From positions 1-64,000 of the forward strand of contig NZ_JASAOI010000048.1 in NCBI RefSeq assembly GCF_029953285.1: DNA of 64,000 bases. The letters are read 5' to 3'. This DNA is from Yinghuangia seranimata (lineage in GTDB: Bacteria > Actinomycetota > Actinomycetes > Streptomycetales > Streptomycetaceae). Positions 42,873 through 51,148 of this stretch are shown here, piece by piece. A program made the position numbers and the translations under genes. How positions within the stretch are numbered: position 1 is the stretch's first letter; every line of letters starts with the position of its first letter. Below the pieces are notes generated by a model that saw nothing but the letters and a program-made list of their open reading frames with translations, ran no database searches and was not told the DNA's origin.

Positions 42873-43280
42873 CTATCCAGGCGCGCGCAGCAGAGCGGCC
42901 AACGCGCGGACGGCCGCCGCCGCGTCGGGGCCGCGCCCACGGACGGTGACGCGCGTGCCCGCACGCGCCGCGAGACCGGTCACCGCCAAAACACTCGACG
43001 CCGACGCGGTCCGTTCCCCCACCTCAATGCGAACCTCGGCGGCGTAGACAGCCGCCGCCCGCACCACCGCACCCGCCGGACGCAGGTGCAGGTCCGCACC
43101 GAGCAGCACGTCCTCGGCGCAGGCGGCGCCGTCGGCCACGTCGTCGCCCGCTGTGTCGTACGCGGTCTCGTGCTCGGAGTTCCGCGCGGCCTCGTGTGCG
43201 GAGTCGGGAACGCCGCCGTGTGCGCCGTCGCACCGCTCAGCACGCCTTCCGGCACGCGGGCCGTCAGAACTTCCGAACAC
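42873..43280 (-). CDS. HPr-like PTS phosphocarrier with N-terminal extension
   Basis: 135 residues. The last 80 form an HPr domain: DLHLRPAGAVVRAA with the active-site His, TASASSVLAVTGLAARAG at the regulatory-Ser region and VTVRGRGPDAAAAVRAL. The first 54 residues are Asp/Glu/Arg-rich and disordered, absent from ordinary HPr. GTG 43280 has GGAGG seven bases upstream and overlaps the dhaM stop by 17 nt. It would pass phosphate from Enzyme I to DhaM. The dedicated copy sits in the dihydroxyacetone locus. Confidence 0.85.
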   Translation of the reverse strand: MFGSSDGPRAGRRAERCDGAHGGVPDSAHEAARNSEHETAYDTAGDDVADGAACAEDVLLGADLHLRPAGAVVRAAAVYAAEVRIEVGERTASASSVLAVTGLAARAGTRVTVRGRGPDAAAAVRALAALLRAPG

Positions 43281-43662
43281 GCCGCGCCTCCTCGGCCGCC
43301 GCCACCACCTCCGCGAGCACCGCCCCCGTCGAGGCCACCGCCACGGCCGCCACCGCGCCCTCCACGAACGGCGCGTCCACCAGCCGCGCGCCGGGCCGGG
43401 GTTCGTCGTCCAGCAGGGCCCGCACGGTCAGCACCGCGCTGCCGAGGTCCGGCAGCACGACCACGCCCGCGCCCCGGTCGGCCTCGGCCAACGCCGCCGC
43501 CACCCGCTCCACCGACGTGCCCAGGCCGCCGTCCGGCGCACCCGCCGCGACCGCCACCGGCACCTCGCCGCCGAGCTGCGCGACCAGCTCGCGCACCCCC
43601 TCCGCGAGCGCCACGCTGTGCGAAACCAGGACGAGACCGACGAGATTGCCCACGTTCGGCAT
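43264..43662 (-). CDS. dhaM: Dihydroxyacetone kinase phosphotransfer subunit DhaM (EIIA-DHA)
   Basis: 132 residues, the EIIA-mannose-type domain of DhaM. The phospho-acceptor His lies in LVLVSHSVALAEGV. GVVVLPDLGSAVLTVRALLD and RLVDAPFVEGAVAAVAVAS follow in family order. In E. coli DhaM is fused to HPr and Enzyme I parts; here it is a lone domain with HPr encoded just after it in an overlapping frame. It rephosphorylates ADP bound to DhaL. ATG 43662 opens the leftward unit, divergent from dhaK across 119 nt. Confidence 0.93.
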   Translation of the reverse strand: MPNVGNLVGLVLVSHSVALAEGVRELVAQLGGEVPVAVAAGAPDGGLGTSVERVAAALAEADRGAGVVVLPDLGSAVLTVRALLDDEPRPGARLVDAPFVEGAVAAVAVASTGAVLAEVVAAAEEARRVRKF

Positions 43663-43735
43663 GCTACGCGGCGGATGCGTGCCGCGGGCGACACGGCTCA
43701 CGCGCTTGTCGCGCTGCGTCGTCCGCCCCGGCACA

Positions 43736-43747
43736 CTGTGTACACAG
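43736..43747. promoter_or_regulatory. Palindrome in the divergent dha promoter
   Basis: CTGTGTACACAG, a perfect 12-bp palindrome 34-46 nt upstream of dhaK. A GntR- or DeoR-type regulator is possible; none is encoded nearby. Confidence 0.45.
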
Positions 43748-43781
43748 GAGTCCGAAGTAGGAGGAGGCGGAGGCGGCGGCG

Positions 43782-44774
43782 ATGAAGAAGCTCCTGAACG
43801 ACCCCGAGTCCGCCGTCGCCGACGCGCTGGCCGGACTGGCCGCGTCGCGGCCGGAGCTGATGGTGGATCAGGAGCACCGCGTGGTGACCCGGAGGGCCGG
43901 AGTGCGGCCCGGAAAGGTCGGCCTGGTGTCCGGCGGCGGATCCGGGCACGAACCGCTGCACAGCGGCTACGTCGGGCTCGGCATGCTGGACGCGGCCTGC
44001 GCGGGCGAGGTGTTCTCCGCGCCGACGCCTGACCGGATCCTCGTCGCGACCCGCGCGGTCTCCGCGGGCGCGGGCGTCGTGCACATCGTCAAGAACTACA
44101 CCGGGGACAACCTCAGCTTCGACATGGCCGCCGAACTCGCCCGCGAGGAAGGCATCGAGGTCGAGAAGGTGCTGGTCGACGACGACGTCGCGGTCGAGGA
44201 GTCGACGTGGTCGGCGGGCCGCCGCGGCACCGGGGCGACGGTCGTCGTCGAGAAGGTCGCCGGGGCCCGCGCGGAGGCCGGCGGCGACCTGAAGGCCGTC
44301 GCCGACACCGCGCGGCGCGCCGACGCGATGTCCCGGTCGTTCGCCGTCGCGCTGCGCGCGGGAACGGTGCCGGCCGCCGGACGCCCCGGCTTCGACCTGC
44401 CCGAGGACGAGATCGAGATCGGCGTCGGCATCCACGGCGAGCCCGGGAGGCGACGCGGCCCGCTGCGGCCGGCCCGCGCCCTCGTCGCCGACATGCTCGA
44501 CGCGGTGCTCGCCGACCTGCCCGAGACCTCCGACCCGGTCGTCGCGGTGGTCAGCGGGCTCGGCGCCACGCCGCTCCTCGAGCTGTACGTCGTCTACGGG
44601 CACGTGGCGGAGGAACTCGCCCGCAGGGGCGTCGCGATCGCCCGCAACCTGGTCGGCAACTACGTGACCAGCCTCGACATGGCCGGGGTGTCGATCACGC
44701 TGTGCCGTGCCGACGCCGAACTGCTGCGGCTGTGGGACGCGCCGGTCGACACCCCCGCCCTGCGATGGGGCTGA
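43782..44774 (+). CDS. dhaK: PTS-dependent dihydroxyacetone kinase, substrate-binding subunit DhaK
   Basis: 330 residues. DhaK binds dihydroxyacetone as a hemiaminal on a His, seen here as His218 in GVGIHGEPG, the same number as in E. coli. Further family blocks are VGLVSGGGSGHEPLHSGYVG, VHIVKNYTGDNLSFDMAAEL (split at YT) and RNLVGNYVTSLDMAGVS. Together with DhaL it makes dihydroxyacetone phosphate for glycolysis in the cytoplasm. ATG 43782 follows a run of AGGAGG-like sequence. The first gene of a rightward dhaK-dhaL-EI unit. Confidence 0.96.
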   Translation: MKKLLNDPESAVADALAGLAASRPELMVDQEHRVVTRRAGVRPGKVGLVSGGGSGHEPLHSGYVGLGMLDAACAGEVFSAPTPDRILVATRAVSAGAGVVHIVKNYTGDNLSFDMAAELAREEGIEVEKVLVDDDVAVEESTWSAGRRGTGATVVVEKVAGARAEAGGDLKAVADTARRADAMSRSFAVALRAGTVPAAGRPGFDLPEDEIEIGVGIHGEPGRRRGPLRPARALVADMLDAVLADLPETSDPVVAVVSGLGATPLLELYVVYGHVAEELARRGVAIARNLVGNYVTSLDMAGVSITLCRADAELLRLWDAPVDTPALRWG

Positions 44775-44809
44775 CCGCGCCGGACCGCCGGGACACTGGG
44801 AGCAGGACC

Positions 44810-45451
44810 GTGGGACGACTGGACACCACGACGGCACTGTCGTGGATTCGCGCAGCGGCGGACGCGATCACCGCGCACGAGGCCGAGCTGACGGAACTGG
44901 ACACGGCGATCGGCGACGGCGACCACGGCGCGAACCTCCGGCGAGGCTTCTCCACCGCCGCGCTGGCCGCCGAACGCTCGGCGGCGGCGGGCCAGGAACC
45001 GGGCGCGTTCCTGGTCGACGTCGGCGGAGCCCTGATCTCCAGCGTGGGCGGCGCCTCGGGCCCGCTGTACGGCACCGCGCTGCGCGCCGCGGGCAAGGCC
45101 CTGCCCGGCCCCGACGCCGACACCGCCGCCCTCGCCGCGGCACTCCAGGCCGGCCTCGACGCCCTCTGCCGCCTCGGCGGCGCGGCCGTCGGCGACAAGA
45201 CCATGGTCGACGCCTTCGCCCCAGCCGTCACGGCGTTGCAGTCAGCCGCCACGGACGACCTGAGCCAGGCCGCCCTCCTCGCCGCCGACGCCGCCGAAGC
45301 GGGCATGCGAGCAACCACCCCACTACGCGCCCGCAAAGGCCGCGCGTCCTACCTGGGCGAACGCAGCATCGGCCACCAGGACCCGGGAGCGACGTCGACG
45401 GCGTTGATCTTCCGCGCGCTGGCCGACGCCCTGACCTCGGACCACGCATGA
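44810..45451 (+). CDS. dhaL: Dihydroxyacetone kinase ADP-binding subunit DhaL
   Basis: 213 residues, the normal DhaL length. The Mg/ADP site is DTAIGDGDHGANLRRG, followed by SSVGGASGPLYGTALR and the AVGDKTMVD loop, with ATTPLRARKGRASYLGERS near the C-terminus. It carries the nucleotide that is phosphorylated by DhaM and passes phosphate to the DhaK-bound substrate. GTG 44810 has GGGAG seven bases upstream; ATG 44765, overlapping the dhaK end, is a less likely start. The stop overlaps the Enzyme I start by four bases (ATGA). Confidence 0.95.
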   Translation: MGRLDTTTALSWIRAAADAITAHEAELTELDTAIGDGDHGANLRRGFSTAALAAERSAAAGQEPGAFLVDVGGALISSVGGASGPLYGTALRAAGKALPGPDADTAALAAALQAGLDALCRLGGAAVGDKTMVDAFAPAVTALQSAATDDLSQAALLAADAAEAGMRATTPLRARKGRASYLGERSIGHQDPGATSTALIFRALADALTSDHA

Positions 45452-47661
45452 CCGACGAGCCCGCTGACGGGGAGCCGACGGCCGACAACCACCGAAAGCC
45501 ACACGCGGGTTCACCTCGCCAGACCTCCGCGCACGCTCCCGCCTCCGGCGGGGAGGCGAGAGAGCGCCCGGACAAGGCCCTGGACCGCGGCCGCGCCGAG
45601 TCGGCCGAGCAGTCGGCGTCCGACGAGCACGACCTCCGCGGGCCGGAGGAGCACAGCGCCGAATTCGCCGAGCGGGATGGCCCGCGTGCACAGCATGACC
45701 GTCGCGGCGAGCCCTTGGGCGAGCCCGCGACCGGCGGCGGGGAGGCGAGGGAGCGCCCGGACGAGGCCCTGAACCGCAACCACGGCGAGTCGGCCGAGCA
45801 TGCGCAGCGTGACCGTCGCGGCGAGCCGGCGACCGACGGCGGGGAGGCAGGGAACGAGCGCCCTGGCGAGGCACCCGCACAGCATCGAAACCACGCCGAC
45901 ACCGCGCCGACCCGGCAGCCGTCGCGTGATGGCGGGGCTGCGGCCGGCGATCGTGCGATGTCGGGCAACCGTTCCGCGCGCCAAGGAGACGCGTCGGATC
46001 ACGCCGCCGGCGGACCGTCGCGCAGCGACTCGTCGCCTGGTGCCCCTCGGTCGCACGAGGCCGGCGCATCCGCCGGGATCTCGGCCTCGCTCGTCCTCGA
46101 CGGGGTCGGGGCCTCTCCCGGTGTCGCGGTCGGGCGGGTTGTGTCCGTCGACCGGCTGGAACCGTCCCGCGCCGGAGGCGAACCGCACGACGTGGGGGCG
46201 GCGTTTCAGGCCGTTGCCGATGAGCTGTACGGGGTCGCCGAGCGGCTGCGTGGCGAAGGGCGCCCCGACCAGGCGGACATTGTCGAGGTCGGGGCGTTGA
46301 TCGCCGAAGACCCCTCGTTGCGGGGGCTGGCCGCCGAGTTCGTCGGCGGCGGGCTTTCCGTCGGGGAGGCGGTCGTTGCGGCGGCCAACCGGCATGCCGA
46401 TGCGCTCGTGGCGCTCGGGGATCCGTTGTTCGCGGACCGGGCGGCCGATGTGCGGCAGATCGGGCGGCGGGCCGCGGCGTGGTTGCGGGGTGGGTCGCGG
46501 CCGTTGGTGCGGGGCGTCGATGTGGTGCTGGTCGGGGAGGAGTTGGCGGCCGCGGATGTGCTCATGACGGGGCGCGGGCCGGTCGCCGCCGTGTCCGCGC
46601 GCGGCGGGCCGACCGGGCATCTCGCGGTCGTCGCTCGGGCGTTGGGCATGCCGTTGGTGCTGGGCGCGGACGCCGACGCGTTGCGGGCCGCCGAGGGGCG
46701 GCGGGTGCTCGTGGACGGCGACCGCGGCCGGGTGGTCGTCGATCCGGCGGTCGGCGACGTGGTCCCGGACCTGTCGGACACCCCGGCCCCGGCGCGGCCG
46801 GTGCGGCCGACGCATACGCGGGACGGGCACCGGATCGTCGTGCTCGCGAACGTCGGCGGCTATCGCGAGGCGGTCGCGGCCCGGGCATCGGGGGCGGAGG
46901 GCGTCGGACTGCTCCGCACGGAGCTGCCGTTCCTGGCCGCGGACCACTGGCCGGACGCCGACGAGCACGAGGCGGTGCTCGTCCCGCTGCTGCGCGACGG
47001 CCCCGACGGCGTCGTCGTGGTGCGGACGTTCGACTTCGCGGGCGACAAACGCCCGCCGTTCCTCGCCGCGATGCCGCCCGACGCGGACCGCTCGGACGCC
47101 GTGCTGCGCACGCAGTTCGCCGGCGTGCTGGCCGCTGCCGCGAAGGCCGGTCGGGACGTGCGGTTGCTCGTGCCGATGGTGCGCGACGCGACGGACTTCG
47201 CCCGTTGCCGCCATCTGCTGGCCGAGGTGTGCCGGCGGCTCGGCGTCCCGCATCCGCCGCTCGGGGCGATGGTCGAGTCGCCGGGCGCGGTCGCCGACGC
47301 CGAACCGCTCGCCGCCGGGGCCGACTTCCTCTCGTTGGGGACGAACGACCTGACCGCGGCCCTGCTCGGCCGGTCCCGCCACGACCCGGCGCTGACCCCG
47401 GACCTGACGGCACGTCCGGTGGTGCTGCGGGCGCTGCGCAAGGTGGTGGCGAAGGCGGCCGGGTTCGGCCGGAGCGTATCGGTGTGCGGAGTCGCGGCGG
47501 CCGATCCGAAGGTGCTGCCACTGCTGGTCGGTCTGGGTGTGGACACGCTGTCGGTCGCGCCCCCGGCACTGGACGGGGTGCGCGACCAGGTGCGCGCGTT
47601 GGACCGGACGCACTGTCAGGAGCTGGTGCGCACCCTGCTGGCGTCCGACGCGGCCCCGTGA
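45448..47661 (+). CDS. ptsI: PTS Enzyme I with a long repeat-containing N-terminal extension
   Basis: 737 residues against about 550-570 for ordinary Enzyme I. Residues 1 to about 212 are hydrophilic, Glu/Arg/Ala-rich and built partly of three imperfect repeats. The enzyme starts at LDGVGASPGVAVGR. The phospho-His is His391 (GGPTGHLAVVARALG). The PEP-binding TIM barrel follows with GAEGVGLLRTELPFL, LGAMVESPGA and DFLSLGTNDLTAALLGRSR, and a C-terminal Cys in SVSVCGVAA. It takes phosphate from PEP to HPr for dihydroxyacetone phosphorylation. Met171 (45958) is the next in-frame ATG but has no ribosome site. Confidence 0.9.
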   Translation: MTDEPADGEPTADNHRKPHAGSPRQTSAHAPASGGEARERPDKALDRGRAESAEQSASDEHDLRGPEEHSAEFAERDGPRAQHDRRGEPLGEPATGGGEARERPDEALNRNHGESAEHAQRDRRGEPATDGGEAGNERPGEAPAQHRNHADTAPTRQPSRDGGAAAGDRAMSGNRSARQGDASDHAAGGPSRSDSSPGAPRSHEAGASAGISASLVLDGVGASPGVAVGRVVSVDRLEPSRAGGEPHDVGAAFQAVADELYGVAERLRGEGRPDQADIVEVGALIAEDPSLRGLAAEFVGGGLSVGEAVVAAANRHADALVALGDPLFADRAADVRQIGRRAAAWLRGGSRPLVRGVDVVLVGEELAAADVLMTGRGPVAAVSARGGPTGHLAVVARALGMPLVLGADADALRAAEGRRVLVDGDRGRVVVDPAVGDVVPDLSDTPAPARPVRPTHTRDGHRIVVLANVGGYREAVAARASGAEGVGLLRTELPFLAADHWPDADEHEAVLVPLLRDGPDGVVVVRTFDFAGDKRPPFLAAMPPDADRSDAVLRTQFAGVLAAAAKAGRDVRLLVPMVRDATDFARCRHLLAEVCRRLGVPHPPLGAMVESPGAVADAEPLAAGADFLSLGTNDLTAALLGRSRHDPALTPDLTARPVVLRALRKVVAKAAGFGRSVSVCGVAAADPKVLPLLVGLGVDTLSVAPPALDGVRDQVRALDRTHCQELVRTLLASDAAP
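45538..45903 (+). repeat. Imperfect coding repeats in the Enzyme I extension
   Basis: Three copies, at about 45538-45615, 45727-45801 and 45832-45903, encode GGEARERPDKALDRGRAES, GGEARERPDEALNRNHGES and GGEAGNERPGEAPAQHRNH. Copies 2 and 3 are each preceded by DRRGEP. Similarity is visible in both DNA and protein. Confidence 0.8.
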
Positions 47662-47664
47662 GCG

Positions 47665-48708
47665 TCAGCGCGTCGGGTCGAACAGCACCTTGAGGCAGCC
47701 CTCGGTGCGGTCCGCGAACACCTCGTAGCCGCGTGCCGCCTCGGACAGGCCGAGCCGGTGGGTGAACACGTCGACGGGCTTGAGCCGCCCGTACCGGATG
47801 AGCGGGATCAGCTCGGACCAGGTCGCCGCGACCGGCGCCGTCGTGAACCGCACGGTGACGTTGCGGATGAGCAGCAGTGGCGCGGCGATCGGGAACGCGA
47901 AGTTGGCGTTGACGCCGACCACGGAGACGGTGTGCGAGGTCCGCACGGCGTTGAGGGCCGCGGTGAGCGTCGCGTCGTGGCCGACCGCTTCGATGACGGC
48001 GTCGGCGCCGAGTCCGCCGGTGGCGGCCAGCACCTGCTGGACGATGTCGCCCTTGGACGCGTCGATCGGCTCGGCGCCGAGCGCCTCGGCCATCGCGAGC
48101 CGTTCGGGTACGCGGTCGGCGGCCAGCACCCGTCCGGCGCCGAGCACCTGCGCCGACTGCAGCGCGTACAGGCCGACGGGGCCGAGGCCGATCACCAGGA
48201 CGGTCGCGCCGGGGCGGATGTCGGCGCGGGTGGCGGCGGTCCAGCCGGTGGGCAGCGCGTCGGTGAGCAGCACCGCGTTGTCGACGGAGATGTCCTCCGG
48301 GATGGGCAGCAGCGCCATGTCGGCGACCGGGATCTCGACCGCCTCGGCGTGCCCGCCGGGCAGGTCGGGTCCGGAGCCGAGGACGCGCAGCCCGCCGCCG
48401 GTGCAGTCGATGCCGTTGCCGGCCAGGCAGCCGGCGCACTTGCCGCAGCCGAACACCGGCGACACCAGCACGCGGTCGCCGGCCTTCACACGTGTCACCG
48501 CGGAGCCGGTCTCCACGACGGTGCCGACGACCTCGTGCCCGGGGCGCAGTCCGCTGACGGCGAAGTCGCCTTCGTAGAAGTGCAGGTCGGAGCCGCACAG
48601 GGCGCTCGCGGTGACCTGGACGATCGCGCCGTCGGGCCCGCTCAGCACCGGGTCGTCGACCTTCTCGACGGTGACGTCGCGGGTTCCGTTGATGACGACG
48701 GCGCGCAT
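47665..48708 (-). CDS. Zinc-dependent alcohol dehydrogenase (medium-chain)
   Basis: 347 residues. The catalytic zinc site has CGSDLHFYEGDF and GHEVVGTVVETG; the structural zinc site is CGKCAGCLAGNGIDC with four Cys. The Rossmann motif is VLVIGLGPVGLYALQ. This fits the threonine/sorbitol/glycerol dehydrogenase-like group. Proximity to the dihydroxyacetone genes makes a glycerol- or polyol-type substrate attractive, but its stop is only 3 nt from the convergent Enzyme I, so the link is positional only. ATG 48708 has GGAGC. A TetR-like operator lies upstream. Confidence 0.92.
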   Translation of the reverse strand: MRAVVINGTRDVTVEKVDDPVLSGPDGAIVQVTASALCGSDLHFYEGDFAVSGLRPGHEVVGTVVETGSAVTRVKAGDRVLVSPVFGCGKCAGCLAGNGIDCTGGGLRVLGSGPDLPGGHAEAVEIPVADMALLPIPEDISVDNAVLLTDALPTGWTAATRADIRPGATVLVIGLGPVGLYALQSAQVLGAGRVLAADRVPERLAMAEALGAEPIDASKGDIVQQVLAATGGLGADAVIEAVGHDATLTAALNAVRTSHTVSVVGVNANFAFPIAAPLLLIRNVTVRFTTAPVAATWSELIPLIRYGRLKPVDVFTHRLGLSEAARGYEVFADRTEGCLKVLFDPTR

Positions 48709-48799
48709 CGGCTGCTCCGTGATTCTCGGGGTGGCGCCCGCGTGGGGCCCGGGCCTGTTCCTGCCGACGCGGTGGCCCGCTGTGTGCGGATCCGCGCCA

Positions 48800-48812
48800 G
48801 TAACACTGTTAC
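48800..48812. promoter_or_regulatory. Palindromic operator candidate between ADH and acyltransferase genes
   Basis: GTAAC-ACT-GTTAC, a perfect 13-bp palindrome in the divergent promoter region. It has the same arm length and central ACT as the exporter operators at 7541-7553, with a T/A change in each arm. Confidence 0.55.
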
Positions 48813-48924
48813 AGGGTTGCCGTCCGTGAATGTAACCCACTGTCCGTGCGGATGGCAGCGCGGCGGCGTGAGCTTCGTCCCACGTCCGGTCGCGGCACGA
48901 GTCGATCTCGCTAGCGTGGAAGGT

Positions 48925-49671
48925 ATGGCGATCGTTCCCACCCTGCGCGACCGCGGCCGCGCCGCCGTCGGGCGGGCAGTCTCGCGCACCCTGCACCGGG
49001 GCTGGGACGCGGCCTGCCGGGCCGCCGCGGTCACCCCCGAGCGCCCCGGCCGCTACGACTTCGGCGCGCTGGGCGCCGGCTCGAAGCTCATGTTCCCGGT
49101 CGGCACGATCTTCGGCGAGCGCTGGATCCGCATCGGCGCCGAATGCGGCATAGGCGACCACGTCAGCCTCTCCGCGGGGCTCGCGCCCGGACACGACCTC
49201 GGCCGCCGACCGATCGTCACGATCGGCGACCGCTGCACGATCGGCCGCGGCAGCCACATCGTCGGCCACCACTCGATCAGCATCGGCGACGACGTGTGGA
49301 CCGGTCCGTACGTCTACATCACCGACCAGAACCACAGCTACGCCGACCCCGACCAGCCCATCGGCCGCCAGTGGCCGGTCAACGACCCCGTCGAGATCGG
49401 TTCGGGCAGCTGGATCGGCGCAGGGGCGATCATCCTCCCCGGCGCCCGGCTCGGCCGGAACGTCGTGGTGGCCGCCGGGTCGGTGGTCCGGGGCACGGTC
49501 CCGGACCACAGCGTGGTGGCCGGCGTACCGGCGAAGGTCGTGCGCCGGTACGACCCGGCCACCGGCTGGGATCCCCCGCTGCGCAGCGTGCCCGTGGGGA
49601 TCCCGGAAGGCGTCACCCACGAGCAACTGCTGGCGCTGATCGACGAGTACGAGAAGAGCGCCGGGGACTGA
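48925..49671 (+). CDS. Left-handed beta-helix (hexapeptide) acyltransferase
   Basis: 248 residues. An N-terminal helical lead (1-45) is followed by hexapeptide repeats, e.g. IRIGAECGIGDHVSLSAG, VTIGDRCTIGRGSHIVGHH and ISIGDDVWTGPYVYITDQNH. The NHSY and later IGSGSWIGAGAIILPG/VVAAGSVV pattern is that of maltose/galactoside O-acetyltransferase relatives. It would transfer an acetyl or acyl group to a sugar or cell-envelope acceptor as a trimer. ATG 48925 has GGAAGG very close; GTG 48916 is possible. The C-terminal 40 residues are not repeat. Confidence 0.9.
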   Translation: MAIVPTLRDRGRAAVGRAVSRTLHRGWDAACRAAAVTPERPGRYDFGALGAGSKLMFPVGTIFGERWIRIGAECGIGDHVSLSAGLAPGHDLGRRPIVTIGDRCTIGRGSHIVGHHSISIGDDVWTGPYVYITDQNHSYADPDQPIGRQWPVNDPVEIGSGSWIGAGAIILPGARLGRNVVVAAGSVVRGTVPDHSVVAGVPAKVVRRYDPATGWDPPLRSVPVGIPEGVTHEQLLALIDEYEKSAGD

Positions 49672-49706
49672 ACCGACGCGGGGCCGATCCCGGCCCGCGG
49701 GGCGTA

Positions 49707-49741
49707 CCGGGGGCGGCAGGTGTGCGTGCTGCCGCCCCCGG
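49707..49741. terminator. Bidirectional hairpin terminator
   Basis: CCGGGGGCGGCAG (49707-49719) pairs perfectly with 49729-49741, loop GTGTGCGTG, between the convergent acyltransferase and SurE-like genes. Confidence 0.88.
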
Positions 49742-49863
49742 CATACCAGCACCGGTCCCCGGCACCGGTGGTCGTCCCCCCGTCGGTCGTCCCCCGCTCC
49801 CCCGTTCCCCGTCTCCCCGTCGTTCCCCCGTTCCGCCGGCGCTGTCCCGCCGACGGAACTCTC

Positions 49864-50838
49864 CTACGCGGTCAGCCCGTTGAGCCGCAGCCGCAGACTC
49901 AGGTTGTCCATGATCGAGACGATCTGGCCGAGCGCCCAAGCGGGCGTCGTCCAGTCGCCGTCCAGCAGCGACAGCGAGACGCTGCCGTTGTTGAGCGCCG
50001 TGGTGTCGGCGTTGCCGACCGGCTCGCTCGGGTCGGGGTTCAGGCCGAGCGCGATGCGGTAGCAGGTCGGGCACTGGTCGGGCGCCGGCACGTACGTGGC
50101 CTGCACCGCCTCGGCGCGGCCGACGTTGGTGAAGGCGACCTTGCCGGTCGGGTGCGCCGGGTAGTTGACGTTGACCGTCGAGTGGTCCGGGAGCACCTTG
50201 CCGCTGTTCGGCGCGGTCGCGATCAGCTTCTCGACCAGCTTCACGGTGAAGCCGACGGCCTGCGGGAGCTCCGGGAACGGGTTGGTCGGCGAGGTCGGGT
50301 CGTACTCGGCGCTCACCGCGATGGACGGAACACCCTTCTCCGCCGCGGTGATCGCGGCGCCGACGGTGCCGGAGTGGTTGGTCGTCGAGCCGACGTTCTG
50401 GCCCGCGTTGATGCCCGAGATCACCAGGTCGGGCTTGCCGGACGCGAACACCTGCGCGAGGCCGAAGCCGACCGCGTCGGCGGGGGTGCCCTCGACCGAC
50501 CAGATGCCGGGCTGTGCCTCGAAGGCCTTGAACACCGCGCCCGGCTTGGCGTTGATGCCGGTGCCCTTGCCCGACTGGTCGGTGTCCGGCGCGACGATCA
50601 CCGCGTTGTGGCCGGCCGCCTTGAGCGCGCCCTGCAGCGCGCGGATGAACGGGAACTGGTAGCCGTCGTCGTTGCTGATCAGGATGTTGAGCCGGCGCGG
50701 CGCGGGCGGGGCCGCGTCCGCGGCGCTCGCGGCGGGCGCCGCGAGGCCGAACACCGTTGCGCAGACCACGAAGGCGGTCAGGAGTCGGCCGCGTCTGGGC
50801 CGGGAGCCGGGAAGGGGTGTCGTGCCGTTCCGTGCCAT
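49864..50838 (-). CDS. Exported SurE-family 5'/3'-nucleotidase
   Basis: 324 residues. Residues 1-40 are a signal peptide with RRGRLLTAFVVCATVFGLAA ending near ASAADA. The SurE fold follows: ILISNDDGYQFPFIRALQGA with the metal Asp pair, VIVAPDTDQSGKGT, and LVISGINAGQNVGSTTNHSG (split). SurE enzymes remove phosphate from nucleotides and polyphosphates and are usually cytoplasmic; export is uncommon and suggests nucleotide or phosphate scavenging outside the cell. ATG 50838 has GGAGG nine bases upstream; ATG 50853 in frame lacks one. Confidence 0.92.
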   Translation of the reverse strand: MARNGTTPLPGSRPRRGRLLTAFVVCATVFGLAAPAASAADAAPPAPRRLNILISNDDGYQFPFIRALQGALKAAGHNAVIVAPDTDQSGKGTGINAKPGAVFKAFEAQPGIWSVEGTPADAVGFGLAQVFASGKPDLVISGINAGQNVGSTTNHSGTVGAAITAAEKGVPSIAVSAEYDPTSPTNPFPELPQAVGFTVKLVEKLIATAPNSGKVLPDHSTVNVNYPAHPTGKVAFTNVGRAEAVQATYVPAPDQCPTCYRIALGLNPDPSEPVGNADTTALNNGSVSLSLLDGDWTTPAWALGQIVSIMDNLSLRLRLNGLTA

Positions 50839-51148
50839 CGCTCGGGCCTCCATGAGGAAGAGGTGAGTTGCCGAAGACGTGCGGCGGCACCCGGTGGACG
50901 GTACGGGAGCGCGGGTATGAGCGCGTGCTGACTTCCCCGTGCGGGCCGACACCGAGACACGTGTCGACCGCTGGGCAGCGAAAATAAGCCGGGTTCGCGG
51001 ACATTTCAAGAGTCGCGCCGCGCGGTCCGGCAAACGGCCTGTTGCGGTACCCCGTCGGAGCGGTGTGACGGGTGATGCGACGGTCGGGACGACCGGTGGT
51101 ACGACCGGTGGTACGACCGGTGGTACGACCGGCGGTACGGCCGCGCGG
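50839..51148. other. Intergenic region, SurE promoter and tandem repeats
   Basis: 310 nt between two leftward genes. It holds a GACAC-GTGTC palindrome (50956-50965), the likely SurE promoter region, and the 12-bp tandem array at 51089-51136. No gene is supported. Confidence 0.6.
51089..51136. repeat. 12-bp tandem repeat, four copies
   Basis: ACGACCGGTGGT occurs at 51089, 51101 and 51113 unchanged and at 51125 with one substitution, followed by a partial fifth. It begins 12 nt beyond the ADP-ribosylglycohydrolase stop codon. Confidence 0.95.

Noticed and set aside
45511-47613. A 700-residue open frame opposite the Enzyme I gene
   Set aside because: It mirrors a well-supported Enzyme I and has no recognisable domain of its own.
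51089-51136. Tandem repeat as a CRISPR array
   Set aside because: The 12-bp units are contiguous, without spacers, and no cas genes are present.
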